Shown here: in pieces, positions 1 through 8,768 of the stretch
Layout of the letters: every line of letters starts with the position of its first letter
How positions within the stretch are numbered: position 1 is the first letter of the stretch
Assembly: GCA_964635545.1 (NCBI GenBank)
Contig: CAZWOA010000040.1
Span: 1-27,422 of the forward strand
DNA: 27,422 bases
Direction of reading: 5' to 3'
From: JAGPIS01 sp964635545
Lineage (GTDB): Bacteria > Bacteroidota > Bacteroidia > Bacteroidales > Marinilabiliaceae
Program-made: the position numbers and the translations under genes
Notes under the pieces: generated by a model
What the model was told of the DNA's origin: nothing
The model's database searches: none
Seen by the model: the letters and a program-made list of their open reading frames with translations, nothing else

Positions 1-135
1 GTTAAAAAACTGGGGCACGCAGAACTTGTCCCGTCAGAACGGGAGAACGCTAAGGCATCACTAAGAACGCAAAGAAATCCTTAACTCTCTTAATGGTGAA
101 AAATCTGCGCACTCCCTATAAACACAACCTGATAT
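1..135. repeat. gene-free edge; candidate dispersed intergenic repeat
   Basis: No coding region is evident. The stretch holds a 6-bp hairpin (TCCCGT at 29-34, loop CAGA, ACGGGA at 39-44). The pentamer AGAAC occurs at 21, 36, 44 and 64, and GAACGC occurs at 45-50 and 65-70. Read on the minus strand, the words CTTTGCGTTCTTAGTG and CCTTAGCGTTCTC resemble the 'TTTGCG/TTAGCG' intergenic repeats I recall from Bacteroidota genomes. It lies just downstream of mlaF, so the hairpin might help end that transcript, although no T-run directly follows it. The repeat assignment is recollection and inference from one copy. Confidence 0.3.
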
Positions 136-888
136 CTAATTCGCCTCTTTTATCTTCTTGAAGAGTTGCGATGCAAATATAAAGTCATCAAGCTGCTGAT
201 TTCCAGAATTGAAAATAACATCTTTAGTACCTTCCCACAGTTTATGACCTTCAAAAATAAAAATAACCTTTTCGCCTATTCCCATCACTGAGTTCATATC
301 GTGAGTATTGATAATAGTAGTAATATTATACTCCTTAGTAATCTCGTAGATAAGATTATCAATCACTACCGAGGTTTTAGGATCCAATCCGGAGTTTGGC
401 TCATCGCAAAAAAGATATTTAGGATTAAGAGCAATAGCCCTAGCAATGGCAACTCGTTTCTGCATACCACCACTAATTTCTGATGGGAAAAGATGGTTGG
501 AATTGATGATATTAACCCTGTTGAGGCAAAAATTAACTCTGTCTTGTTTCTCCTCCACTGTCATATCAGTGAACATTTCGAGTGGAAACCTCACATTCTC
601 CTCCACCGTCATGGAGTCGAAAAGAGCAGAACCTTGAAAAAGCATACCTATCTCTTGTCGTAAAAGTTTTTTTGCTTTTCGATCCATCTTAGTAAAACTA
701 CGCCCATCATAAAAAATCTCACCCTCGTTAATATCAAAAAGCCCTACCAACGATTTAAGGAAAACAGTTTTACCCGATCCACTCTGACCAATTATAAGAT
801 TAGTTGCTCCAGTCTCGAAAGTGGCTGAAATATCGTACAACACCTGCTTGGCATCAAAAGTCTTACAAACTCCCTTGGCTTCAATCAT
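136..888 (-). CDS. mlaF: MlaF-like ABC transporter ATPase (phospholipid/MCE transport)
   Basis: Cytoplasmic ATPase of an MCE-type ABC transporter that moves phospholipid between inner and outer membranes. The 250-residue protein has a complete nucleotide-binding domain: Walker A GQSGSGKT near residues 34-41, a Q-loop in MLFQGSALFDS, the signature SGGMQKRVAIARA, Walker B YLFCDEPNSGLDP and an H-loop histidine in NTHDM. Its length is normal for MlaF. Its start overlaps the stop of the upstream permease gene by 4 bases (ATGA, 885-888), which suggests translational coupling. The partner MCE substrate-binding protein (MlaD) is not seen here; it may lie left of the window. Family assignment is strong; the lipid substrate is inferred from the family. 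Confidence 0.9.
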   Translation of the reverse strand: MIEAKGVCKTFDAKQVLYDISATFETGATNLIIGQSGSGKTVFLKSLVGLFDINEGEIFYDGRSFTKMDRKAKKLLRQEIGMLFQGSALFDSMTVEENVRFPLEMFTDMTVEEKQDRVNFCLNRVNIINSNHLFPSEISGGMQKRVAIARAIALNPKYLFCDEPNSGLDPKTSVVIDNLIYEITKEYNITTIINTHDMNSVMGIGEKVIFIFEGHKLWEGTKDVIFNSGNQQLDDFIFASQLFKKIKEAN

Positions 889-1619
889 GCTAGTAATAGT
901 TTAGTGAGAACAAGGTTAAACAATAATATAATAACACTACTGGTTACAACCGCCTTTGTGCTTGCACGACCTACCTCAAGAGCTCCTCCGTGGGTGAAGT
1001 ATCCCCAATAAGATGCTACCGATGAGATAATAAATGCAAAAACAATAGACTTAATAATCGAATAAGTTACATAGAAGGGCTTAAAGGAGAAAAGAATTCC
1101 ATAAATAAAATCCTCTGAAGGTACAGCACCACTAAGACTCCCAGATAGCCAACCCCCAATAATACCTATACCCATACTATAAACAACCAAGAAAGGCACA
1201 CTGAGAACCATGGCTGCTATTTTTGGTAATGCAAGATAGGATGCTGAATTAACACCCATAATATCGAGAGCGTCTATCTGCTCGGTTACACGCATGGTGC
1301 CAATTTCACTGGCAATACTCGAACCCACTTTACCGGCAAGAATAAGACAAACAATAGTAGATGAGAACTCAAGAAGTATGGAATCACGCGAAGCAAGACC
1401 AATCATATAGCGGGGTATAAGCGGGCTCTCGACATTATAAGCCGTTTGAAGAGTAATAACTGCACCCATAAAAACTGATATAATAGCAACAATACCAAGT
1501 GAATCTACGCCTAACTTAACAAATTCGATGGAGAGCTGTCGCCAGAAAACCCGCATTTTCTCAGGTCGCTTTAGTGCCTGATGAATAAAAATAGAATATT
1601 GCCCAATATGTTCAAACAT
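885..1619 (-). CDS. mlaE: MlaE-family lipid ABC transporter permease
   Basis: Inner-membrane permease that pairs with the adjacent MlaF ATPase. The 244-residue protein is strongly hydrophobic, with about five membrane segments. It carries the MlaE family signature SEIGTMRVTEQIDALDIMG near residues 124-142, a conserved stretch thought to contact the ATPase, and an upstream GAVITLQTAYNVESP region typical of the family. It is the first gene of a two-gene minus-strand unit and ends in a 4-base overlap with mlaF. A TAACTTTG element about 87 bases upstream could be its promoter. Confidence 0.9.
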   Translation of the reverse strand: MFEHIGQYSIFIHQALKRPEKMRVFWRQLSIEFVKLGVDSLGIVAIISVFMGAVITLQTAYNVESPLIPRYMIGLASRDSILLEFSSTIVCLILAGKVGSSIASEIGTMRVTEQIDALDIMGVNSASYLALPKIAAMVLSVPFLVVYSMGIGIIGGWLSGSLSGAVPSEDFIYGILFSFKPFYVTYSIIKSIVFAFIISSVASYWGYFTHGGALEVGRASTKAVVTSSVIILLFNLVLTKLLLA

Positions 1620-1705
1620 AAGTAAAGAAATAATTGTTTAAATGATAATAACAGCATAAATATTGAACCGTCATTTATTTTTTATAACATTGTATGCAAT
1701 AAATA

Positions 1706-1713
1706 CAAAGTTA
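1706..1713 (-). promoter_or_regulatory. candidate -7 element for mlaEF
   Basis: On the minus strand the sequence reads TAACTTTG, an exact match to the Bacteroidota -7 consensus TAnnTTTG. It would place a transcript start roughly 80 bases before the mlaE ATG. No TTTG -33 box lies at the expected 19-21 base spacing, so this rests on the -7 element alone. It lies in the 153-base region shared with the divergent manC gene. Confidence 0.35.
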
Positions 1714-1772
1714 ACTCATTTTACTTTATAAGATAGTAACCTTAAAGAGAAGAAGATATAAAAACTATTAAT

Positions 1773-2861
1773 ATGAGTTCAAAAATCTACTGTGTAATTA
1801 TGGCCGGTGGTATAGGCAGCCGCTTTTGGCCGGTTAGCAGAACCAAAACACCAAAACAATTTCTGGACATACTTGGTACAGGACAAACCTTGCTGCAGTC
1901 AACCTTCCAAAGATTTAAAACTGTGTGCAATTTAGAAAATTTTCTTATTGTTACCAGCAAAGAGTATGTATCACTTGTGAAAGAACAGATACCGGAAATT
2001 GATGAAAGTCAAATATTGGTAGAGCCATACCGAAGAAATACAGCCCCTTGCGTAGCATATGCCAATTCTATTATCAGAAAAAAAAATAAAGAGGCCGTGG
2101 TTATGGTTACTCCTTCCGACCACTTGATAACAGAGAATGTTGAGTTCACCAACAGCCTAAAGACAGCCATAGAATTTGCATCAACAACCGACGATGCACT
2201 ACTAACTCTAGGCATTAAGCCACACAAAGCAGAGACAGCATACGGATACATTCAAACCGGAAAGCAGATACACCCCGATTTCAAAATGATAAATAAGGTG
2301 AAAACCTTCACTGAAAAGCCTAACCAGGAGATGGCAAATCTTTTCTTTGAGAGTGGCGAATTTATGTGGAACTCTGGAATTTTCATATGGTCGCTTAAAA
2401 GCATAGATGAGGCATTCAAAAAATATTTGCCTAGAGTGTGGTCGCTATTCAACGAATACTCAACATACATAGATACACCTCAAAACACAGAAAAACTGGA
2501 GAAAACCTATGAAATTTGTGAAAATATATCTATCGATTACGGTGTGATGGAGAAGGCAAATAATGTTTTTGTTGAAATAACCAACTTCGGATGGTCAGAT
2601 CTTGGAACTTGGGGATCTCTATATGAGGTATCCAGCAAAGACAATACAGGTAACGTAACCATAGGTGGCCAAAGTATGCTATATAATACTGAAAATTGTA
2701 TAATTCACCTGCCCCATAAAAAAGTATGTGTAGTACAAGGCCTCAAAGATTATATAATCGTAGAATCGGGTAATGCAATACTTATATGCCCCAAAGATAA
2801 TGACCAGCAGATAAGACAATTCACAAGCGATATTAAACTGGAGTTAGGTATAGATGACTAA
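1773..2861 (+). CDS. manC: mannose-1-phosphate guanylyltransferase
   Basis: Makes GDP-mannose from mannose-1-phosphate and GTP in the cytoplasm, supplying mannose, fucose or rhamnose units for surface glycans. The 362-residue protein starts with the nucleotide-binding motif GGIGSRFWPVSRTKTPKQF (about residues 12-30). It has PSDHLI near residue 115, the sugar-phosphate motif FTEKPN, and MWNSGIF further on. Its length fits the guanylyltransferase domain plus a short beta-helix tail; the phosphomannose isomerase cupin domain of bifunctional ManC/AlgA proteins is absent, so it should be monofunctional. The gene is alone on its strand, divergent from mlaE and convergent with gldN, with a hairpin terminator right at its stop codon. 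Confidence 0.9.
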   Translation: MSSKIYCVIMAGGIGSRFWPVSRTKTPKQFLDILGTGQTLLQSTFQRFKTVCNLENFLIVTSKEYVSLVKEQIPEIDESQILVEPYRRNTAPCVAYANSIIRKKNKEAVVMVTPSDHLITENVEFTNSLKTAIEFASTTDDALLTLGIKPHKAETAYGYIQTGKQIHPDFKMINKVKTFTEKPNQEMANLFFESGEFMWNSGIFIWSLKSIDEAFKKYLPRVWSLFNEYSTYIDTPQNTEKLEKTYEICENISIDYGVMEKANNVFVEITNFGWSDLGTWGSLYEVSSKDNTGNVTIGGQSMLYNTENCIIHLPHKKVCVVQGLKDYIIVESGNAILICPKDNDQQIRQFTSDIKLELGIDD

Positions 2862-2890
2862 AAAAGGGAGCTTTTCAGCTCCCTTTTTTT
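2860..2890. terminator. bidirectional intrinsic terminator between manC and gldN
   Basis: A perfect 7-bp stem (GGGAGCT at 2866-2872, loop TTTC, AGCTCCC at 2877-2883) is flanked by an A-run on the left and a T-run on the right. The A/T flanks give a U-tract after the hairpin on both strands. It begins at the manC stop codon and sits 25 bases beyond the gldN stop, so it can end both converging transcripts. Confidence 0.85.
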
Positions 2891-2914
2891 AACTATTGTG
2901 AATAATACTAGGAA

Positions 2915-3763
2915 TTAGAATTCCCACATATCATGTTCTTTCTGATATAGATCATTTTTCACTCTTTCGGCCTCCAGCATAGACTCCATACCGGCGGTGT
3001 AAGCATCAATCTGGCGATTGTTATAAACGTTGGCCTCGCGATATACATAACTTCCGAAGAAACGCTTAATGAAAATATCATCGTATGAGTATCTTATTGC
3101 GTCATTTTTGGGGTTGAACACATCAGTCCTTGCAAAGATATTACGCGCCTGAGGGAAGTAAACCCAGAACATAGCTCTACGGATAACCTCATCATTTCCG
3201 GCCTCTTCTCTCACATATTCACGCACCGGGCACAGACCAATGATACGTACATCCATGCGCGAGTAGTTGCGATCGAAGAACCACACCTCTTTTACAAGCA
3301 CCTGCTTAACTTGGTCGGTACGAACCTCTGAAGTAATAATTTTATTCTCATAAAGCCCGGTCTCTGCATTCCTTACAGATTGGGTGTCTGAAGTAGCACC
3401 TAATTCTGCAAGAACCTCATCAACACTAAGGCGAATTTTAAACTCATCCTCGGTTTTTGTTGAATAAGCAGTTAACTCACCAACTTTAATATTTTCGAGT
3501 AGTAAAGAGATAAGCGACATGCGTCCGTCAACAGAAATAGTAGGATAGTACATAGGAAGATTTATCTTCTCACGTAAATCGATAACTCGATATATGGTTT
3601 TTGACCACATTATATCGGCCTCCCTAACATGAACATAGGGAATTGGTTTACGGTTAGCAATATGATCTTTCTTATATAAACCGTCCAATAAATCATCCTG
3701 AGCTGCTACAATTGATGGCAACAGCAGCACAGCCATGGTGAATAACAATAATATCTTTTTCAT
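2915..3763 (-). CDS. gldN: type IX secretion system periplasmic protein GldN/PorN
   Basis: Periplasmic component of the type IX secretion system; in studied systems GldN/PorN binds the lipoprotein GldK/PorK to form a ring under the outer membrane. The 282-residue protein begins with a signal peptide (KK, hydrophobic core, likely cut VAA|QDD after residue 21). The body contains family-typical stretches such as KTIYRVIDLREKIN, VKEVWFFDRNYSRMDVRI and MFWVYFPQARNIFARTDVFN. It is the last gene of the porP-gldKLMN run, 15 bases after gldM. Its position at the end of the operon and order relative to gldM match T9SS loci in other Bacteroidota. Confidence 0.93.
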   Translation of the reverse strand: MKKILLLFTMAVLLLPSIVAAQDDLLDGLYKKDHIANRKPIPYVHVREADIMWSKTIYRVIDLREKINLPMYYPTISVDGRMSLISLLLENIKVGELTAYSTKTEDEFKIRLSVDEVLAELGATSDTQSVRNAETGLYENKIITSEVRTDQVKQVLVKEVWFFDRNYSRMDVRIIGLCPVREYVREEAGNDEVIRRAMFWVYFPQARNIFARTDVFNPKNDAIRYSYDDIFIKRFFGSYVYREANVYNNRQIDAYTAGMESMLEAERVKNDLYQKEHDMWEF

Positions 3764-3778
3764 ACTACGAATATTTTC

Positions 3779-5338
3779 TTAATCAATTATTAAAGATATA
3801 CTACCAAGTTTACGGGTATCACCTCCGGGGCCCACTGCTCTAATATTCTCAACATAAAGCTTTGAACCTCTCGACAAACCTTTCATTAGCTCTTTTTGTT
3901 CATCGGTAAATACTGACGACTTAGAAGTAGCATCAACAAGGAAGCCATTTTTTAATGTAGAGATTGTGAAACCAACAACTTTAAAGTTTAAGTCGAAGTC
4001 AAAATCATCACCCATTTCAGCAAATATCCCTGACTGAGCCTGAAGAATAGCCTTTTTGATAGTTCCTTCATTAAGACCACCTAAGGTAGCAATAGGGTTT
4101 GGCACACGTTTGATACGAAAATCCATTCCACCCAGACGCTGATTTCTATCACCAATCTTGGCATGTACCGATATCTTGGCTACTCCGCCAGCAAACCCCG
4201 GTTTAGGATTGAAGATATACTTATCGCCTGTACGTTTATAGGTAGCTGTATTGTTGTCAACCCTAACTTCCAGACTTGAACCCGAAACTCCGGCGGCAGA
4301 AATCTCTACCGGATTCTCAACGCCTTCGTATAGAACGTTCATCTTGGTGGCTGAGATAACAACACTTGGCTCGGCAACTTCATACTCACCAATGGTTTCG
4401 TAACGACGGGTTGAACCATCGGGTCCTTTGATAAATATTTCAGCCTTATATTTTTTAGTACCCACACTATTACCAACAGCTCTATATTTTCCTCTACCAT
4501 CCACTACCTGTATGTCGGAACCTTCTACACGCACTTCAGGAAGTATGGTATTATCATAAGCGGCAAGCATAATATCTGCATTATACTCATTACCTTTTAG
4601 CACATAGTTGCTCTTGGGAAGTATAAGAGGTACAATTTCGTTAAATTTGAAAGACCCTTCATCAATCTTATTATAAAGATAGTTGATTACGTCGGCCTCA
4701 CAGTTTCTAACATCACCCTGAATTTTTGATAAAAGGGCAATATTGGCTGCCATCGGCAAGTGTTCAAACATCACATTTTCCCATGGGGTAACCACACCAT
4801 CCTTTGCAGGAGGGTTGCTGGTGTTAAGCGATGAATTAAGGGTTGAAATCATAGTGGTATCTTCAGGATCTATAAAACCCAAAAGATAATCACGAAACTC
4901 ATTTATTGATTTTTTCAAAATTTGCGAACGCTCTCCCCCACGCTCCACTAGCATTACTTGAGAGGCTACATCCTGATTATCTTTGGATAGATAGTCATCG
5001 GGGGTTGCCTCTGCACCATCGGCAGTTTGAACAATTTCTGTTTTATAACCTTGAATAACATTATACAGCTCATCAGCCTTTTTACCTATTTCAACTGAAT
5101 TGTTATATGACTCTTCAACCTTGGTTGGATTGTCATTTTTTGCTTTTTCAAATTTATAATAAAGAATTTTGTTCTTATTTTCCACTGTTTTAATGGTCTG
5201 TTTAATACTATCGTCCACAAGAACGAATGCATTAAGCAGTTCTCCCGACACGTTTAGTGCAAGCATCGCAGTAAGAAACAGGTACATCATACCAATCATC
5301 TTCTGCCGGGGCGTTTCGGGGCAATTACCACCACTCAT
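3779..5338 (-). CDS. gldM: type IX secretion motor subunit GldM/PorM
   Basis: Inner-membrane protein with a large periplasmic domain. With GldL it forms the rotary, proton-motive-force-driven motor that powers type IX secretion and gliding. At 519 residues its length is typical. The short cytoplasmic N-terminus (MSGGNCPETPRQKMIG) is followed by one membrane helix, about residues 17-35, ending near NVSGELLNAF, then a long helical stretch and several beta-rich domains reaching the C-terminal LGSISLIID. The conserved PRQKMIGMMYLFLTAMLALN region is the family hallmark. It starts 21 bases after gldL and is followed closely by gldN. Confidence 0.95.
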   Translation of the reverse strand: MSGGNCPETPRQKMIGMMYLFLTAMLALNVSGELLNAFVLVDDSIKQTIKTVENKNKILYYKFEKAKNDNPTKVEESYNNSVEIGKKADELYNVIQGYKTEIVQTADGAEATPDDYLSKDNQDVASQVMLVERGGERSQILKKSINEFRDYLLGFIDPEDTTMISTLNSSLNTSNPPAKDGVVTPWENVMFEHLPMAANIALLSKIQGDVRNCEADVINYLYNKIDEGSFKFNEIVPLILPKSNYVLKGNEYNADIMLAAYDNTILPEVRVEGSDIQVVDGRGKYRAVGNSVGTKKYKAEIFIKGPDGSTRRYETIGEYEVAEPSVVISATKMNVLYEGVENPVEISAAGVSGSSLEVRVDNNTATYKRTGDKYIFNPKPGFAGGVAKISVHAKIGDRNQRLGGMDFRIKRVPNPIATLGGLNEGTIKKAILQAQSGIFAEMGDDFDFDLNFKVVGFTISTLKNGFLVDATSKSSVFTDEQKELMKGLSRGSKLYVENIRAVGPGGDTRKLGSISLIID

Positions 5339-5359
5339 CTATTCAAGGTTTTAAGTTTA

Positions 5360-6244
5360 TTACTTTCCTGTATTGATAGCACTCAACATATTACCATAAA
5401 TGGTATTGAGTTCTGATACTGATTTACTAAGTTGGGCTATCTGATCCTTATAAAGTTTGGCTCCTTCAACAGAAGCACCCATCTGATCGTTGATGGCACC
5501 AATATGGGTATTAAGGCTTTCTGTAGCTTTAATTTGAGCTGTAAGACCATTAAGCTGCATCTCGTAGGCAGAATTAATAGATGATAGATTCTGACCTACC
5601 GAACCAAGCTGATTGGTTACGGTTTTATGATTAGATTCAAGTTGCGCCATCTGGTTGTGCAATGAATCACCAAGTTTATTATACGATTCGGCTAGTTTAT
5701 TACCCCCTTCGGTCACTGCTTCGAAAGCTGCATTTTGAATTGTAGAAAGCTTTTGAACACTCTCTCCGGCTGCTTTCATACTGTTAAGATAACCTTGAGT
5801 AACTACGGTTGCATCTGTTAGATCGGCCATTTGCGATGTTGTTGATGCAAGTTTTTTAACACCTGCCACAAGTTCGTCAACAGTTTTTTGTTCCATGTTA
5901 CCTGAACTTACTAAGGCTGCCAACTCGCTACCTCCACCCATGCCAACATTTCCAATTCCGCCGCCACCATGTACTCTTGCTTCAGCAATATCACTTTCTG
6001 ACTCTAACCCAACCAACTCAGGATATACCAAGCTCCAGTCGGGCATCTCGTGGGGTGGTTCAAAAGCCGATAGGGCAAAAATAATTGCTTCGGTACCCAA
6101 TCCTGCAATAAGCATTGCACTAGCACCAGGCAAGTGTAGGATTTTCCATAAAGCTCCTAGGATAACAACGGCAGCACCCAGGCCGTAAACTTTTCCCATC
6201 GCTTTCTTATACCCCGGGCTTTGTACAAATTCGGAAATACTCAT
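5360..6244 (-). CDS. gldL: type IX secretion motor subunit GldL/PorL
   Basis: Inner-membrane stator-like subunit of the GldLM motor. The 294-residue protein has two adjacent membrane helices near residues 19-36 and 41-61, joined by a short HLPGAS turn. A glutamate (about E52, in GLGTEAIIFALSAF) lies in the second helix, where the family has the acidic residue implicated in proton use. The rest is cytoplasmic and predicted to be alpha-helical or coiled-coil, rich in Q, S and N, with phrases such as NKLAESYNKLGDSLHNQ. It sits between gldK (35-base gap) and gldM (21-base gap) in the expected order. The Gly-rich patch GGGGIGNVGMGGG (about 112-124) looks like a flexible linker. Confidence 0.95.
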   Translation of the reverse strand: MSISEFVQSPGYKKAMGKVYGLGAAVVILGALWKILHLPGASAMLIAGLGTEAIIFALSAFEPPHEMPDWSLVYPELVGLESESDIAEARVHGGGGIGNVGMGGGSELAALVSSGNMEQKTVDELVAGVKKLASTTSQMADLTDATVVTQGYLNSMKAAGESVQKLSTIQNAAFEAVTEGGNKLAESYNKLGDSLHNQMAQLESNHKTVTNQLGSVGQNLSSINSAYEMQLNGLTAQIKATESLNTHIGAINDQMGASVEGAKLYKDQIAQLSKSVSELNTIYGNMLSAINTGK

Positions 6245-6279
6245 AATTACTTCTTTTCAATATTAATTCTGAAATTCTT

Positions 6280-7608
6280 TTATTCTCCTATAACGTCTCT
6301 AACGCAACGGAAACCAATGTATGATTTTGCTGAGTCTTGATATTCGTAGGCACGAGTACCATTTTGCAGGAAATATCCAACATCTTTCCATGAACCACCA
6401 CGGATAACTTTACGTTTCATTACGTGAGGATCGTCGGGTAGAGCGTTATATTTATAGGTTGGGTTGAAGTCGTGTGTGAATGAATAGGCCGACTCGTCGA
6501 ATGCACCTGATGTCCACTCTGCAACGTTACCCGACATATCATACAACCCATAGTCGTTGGGGGCGAATGATGCGGTCACCATTGTAGTGGCACCACCATC
6601 GTCGGTATATCGGCCTCGCAATGGTTTAAAGTTGGCTAAGAAACATCCCTTATCATTACGAGTATATAGCCCTCCCCATGGATATACTCCATTCTGAATA
6701 CCACCACGGGCAGCATACTCCCACTCAGCCTCGGTAGGCAAGCGATAATCCATTACTTCGGGCTCGCCTTTGCTACGCAGGTAGTTGTTAAGAAGCTGTG
6801 AACGCCAGATGCTAAATGCTGTTGCCTGTTTCCAGTTAACACCAACCACCGGATATTCATCATATCCCGGGTGCCAGAAATACATCTGAGTCCATGGCTC
6901 ATTGAATGAGTATGTGAAGTCGGCTATCCAACACAAGGTATCGGGATAAACGAGTACACGATCTTTCATGATGAATGCAGAACGATCTTTAATTTCGCGT
7001 TGCTCGCCCTTCTCGTCATAAACAACACCTTCGTATCGTTTAGTCTCGAAGTTGTAACGATTGGTTTTTTTGGCAGCTTGCAAAAGGTCAACCCATTCAT
7101 ATTCGTATTCTAGTTTACGAGTATCAATCTCTTTACGACGGAAGAAACGCTCATTCTCGGGATAATACATCTCATCAAGAATTTCGGCATATTCCGGGTC
7201 AAACCAATTGAGCTTCTCTTTCCAATTGATGAAAGGAGGGTCTATCTCGTTACCAAGGGCATCCTCAGTAATCAAGAAGTGATCAAACTGCTCACCAAGC
7301 ATTCTTCGTGCAATAGAATCTCGCACCCAGTAAACGAATTGACGGTATTCGGTATTTGTAATCTCGGTCTCATCCATCCAGAAAGACCTTACCGTTACTG
7401 TCTTCGACTGTGAGTTCATTGCATGAACAATGTCTTGCTCATTTTGACCCATGTTAAAACTTCCCTGCGGAATGAAAATCATCCCATAAGGCTCCGGCTC
7501 AAAAAATGAACCCCGGCGCTGTACTCCAACCAGCTCTCCATTTCCAGACTTTCCACAGCCTGAAAGCACGACAAGAAAAACTGCTACGACTATAAGTATA
7601 TTCTTCAT
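6280..7608 (-). CDS. gldK: type IX secretion lipoprotein GldK/PorK
   Basis: Outer-membrane-anchored lipoprotein that forms the periplasmic ring with GldN. The 442-residue protein has a lipoprotein signal with lipobox VLSGC (Cys18). The mature part is a sulfatase-modifying-factor/formylglycine-generating-enzyme fold: IPQGSFNMGQ, FWMDETEITNTEYRQFV, YRLPTEAEWEYAARGG, YDMSGNVAEWT, KVIRGGSWKD and the terminal IGFRCVRD are all visible. The catalytic cysteine pair that true formylglycine-generating enzymes carry after RGGS is absent (the sequence goes on KDVGYFLQNGTRAYEY), so the fold is probably structural here. It is the second gene of the porP-gldKLMN operon, 38 bases after porP. Confidence 0.95.
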   Translation of the reverse strand: MKNILIVVAVFLVVLSGCGKSGNGELVGVQRRGSFFEPEPYGMIFIPQGSFNMGQNEQDIVHAMNSQSKTVTVRSFWMDETEITNTEYRQFVYWVRDSIARRMLGEQFDHFLITEDALGNEIDPPFINWKEKLNWFDPEYAEILDEMYYPENERFFRRKEIDTRKLEYEYEWVDLLQAAKKTNRYNFETKRYEGVVYDEKGEQREIKDRSAFIMKDRVLVYPDTLCWIADFTYSFNEPWTQMYFWHPGYDEYPVVGVNWKQATAFSIWRSQLLNNYLRSKGEPEVMDYRLPTEAEWEYAARGGIQNGVYPWGGLYTRNDKGCFLANFKPLRGRYTDDGGATTMVTASFAPNDYGLYDMSGNVAEWTSGAFDESAYSFTHDFNPTYKYNALPDDPHVMKRKVIRGGSWKDVGYFLQNGTRAYEYQDSAKSYIGFRCVRDVIGE

Positions 7609-7646
7609 AATAGTTTAAATATCTCTTTTATCCCAACTATCTTCAT

Positions 7647-8612
7647 TTATAAAAATCTAACACTCTTATAAGCTTTACTACGTTTCTCGAGACTCAGGTT
7701 AAACACATATCCTAGCATAAGCTCGTGTGTTCCACCGTGGTATCCCGATAATTTTGACACGTTGATATCGTAACTGTAACCAAGCTTAACGCTTCCTGCT
7801 ACTACGGTACCGATTTGGATAATAACCGCCTCCTGCTTTCTATATCCCAGTGCGCCCCACATCTTTTCATCGTAGTGAAGTGCGGCTGTCAGCTCATATT
7901 GCAATGTTTTAAAATCACTTTTAACCATTACTCTGGGTTCTATTGCATACCTGTTGTTGTTAAGGTGGTGCATATATCCCGAACTGATAAAAAGAGCCGG
8001 CTCGGCCTTCCAATTCAACTTGTCATCATAACCCGGCTTTGGACTGTTAAGATGAATTACAGATGCTCCAGCGTAGAAAGAGGGAGTTTGATAGTGAACT
8101 CCAAAACCTACATCAAAAGCACTTCCGCTGGTAGATGATTTTAAAATCGCATCATCACTCTCTTGATGATAACCATCGTTTCTACCTGTTGTTGCATTAA
8201 GCTTGGTTCCATCGAACTTCGAATTTATTAATCCGGCTTTCAAGCCAAACCCCAACTCTCCCACTTCAAGCTCTATTCTGTAAGAGTAGTTGAGATTCAT
8301 AAACAAAGTGTTAAATGCTCCAACTTCATCATTAACAAATAATATTCCAACTCCGTGAAATCGATCAAATATTTTAATCGATCCATCTGCACCTGCAACC
8401 GTTGTTTGTGGTGCACCGTCGAACCCGATCCATTGTTGCCTATTCACAGCACTAAGGTTTATTTGTCCCGTACTGCCGGCAAACGCCGGATTTACAGCCA
8501 GTTGCGCCGAATTAAACATGCTTAATTGCGGCTCGGTCTGACCATGAGCCCAAAAACTCATGCAAAATAAAAGAAAAATAATTAATAATCTAACCATCTT
8601 CTTAAAAAGCAA
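7647..8612 (-). CDS. porP: PorP/SprF-family type IX secretion outer-membrane protein
   Basis: Outer-membrane beta-barrel of the PorP/SprF family. In studied systems members bind to the secretion machine or anchor particular T9SS substrates at the surface. The 321-residue protein has a signal peptide (likely cut AHG|QTE after residue 24). Next comes the family's start of mature sequence, EPQLSMFNSAQLAVNPAFAG, then VNRQQWIGFDGAPQT and alternating barrel strands to the end; GVGILFVNDEVGAFNT and GGTHELMLGYVFNL are typical. It heads the five-gene T9SS run. The 156-base gap upstream (8613-8768) shows no exact TAnnTTTG box on the minus strand and no clear terminator, so readthrough from topA and the gene after it is possible. 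Confidence 0.92.
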   Translation of the reverse strand: MLFKKMVRLLIIFLLFCMSFWAHGQTEPQLSMFNSAQLAVNPAFAGSTGQINLSAVNRQQWIGFDGAPQTTVAGADGSIKIFDRFHGVGILFVNDEVGAFNTLFMNLNYSYRIELEVGELGFGLKAGLINSKFDGTKLNATTGRNDGYHQESDDAILKSSTSGSAFDVGFGVHYQTPSFYAGASVIHLNSPKPGYDDKLNWKAEPALFISSGYMHHLNNNRYAIEPRVMVKSDFKTLQYELTAALHYDEKMWGALGYRKQEAVIIQIGTVVAGSVKLGYSYDINVSKLSGYHGGTHELMLGYVFNLSLEKRSKAYKSVRFL

Positions 8613-8768
8613 CTGCTATTATTTTTAAATGGCGTATTTATTTTCTTTCAAAAACAGTATTTTGCCTCTTGGGTAGTCTTCACTAACTGGTTTTTATACT
8701 CTACTCCGGTTAATAAGGTTTCACTTTTTACTGCCTTTATTCAAAAAAAAATTCTACACCACTGATAA

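Noticed and set aside
8613..8768. A separate promoter or small RNA ahead of porP
   Set aside because: No exact TAnnTTTG element, strong hairpin or T-run was found on the minus strand, so nothing can be supported beyond an AT-rich spacer.
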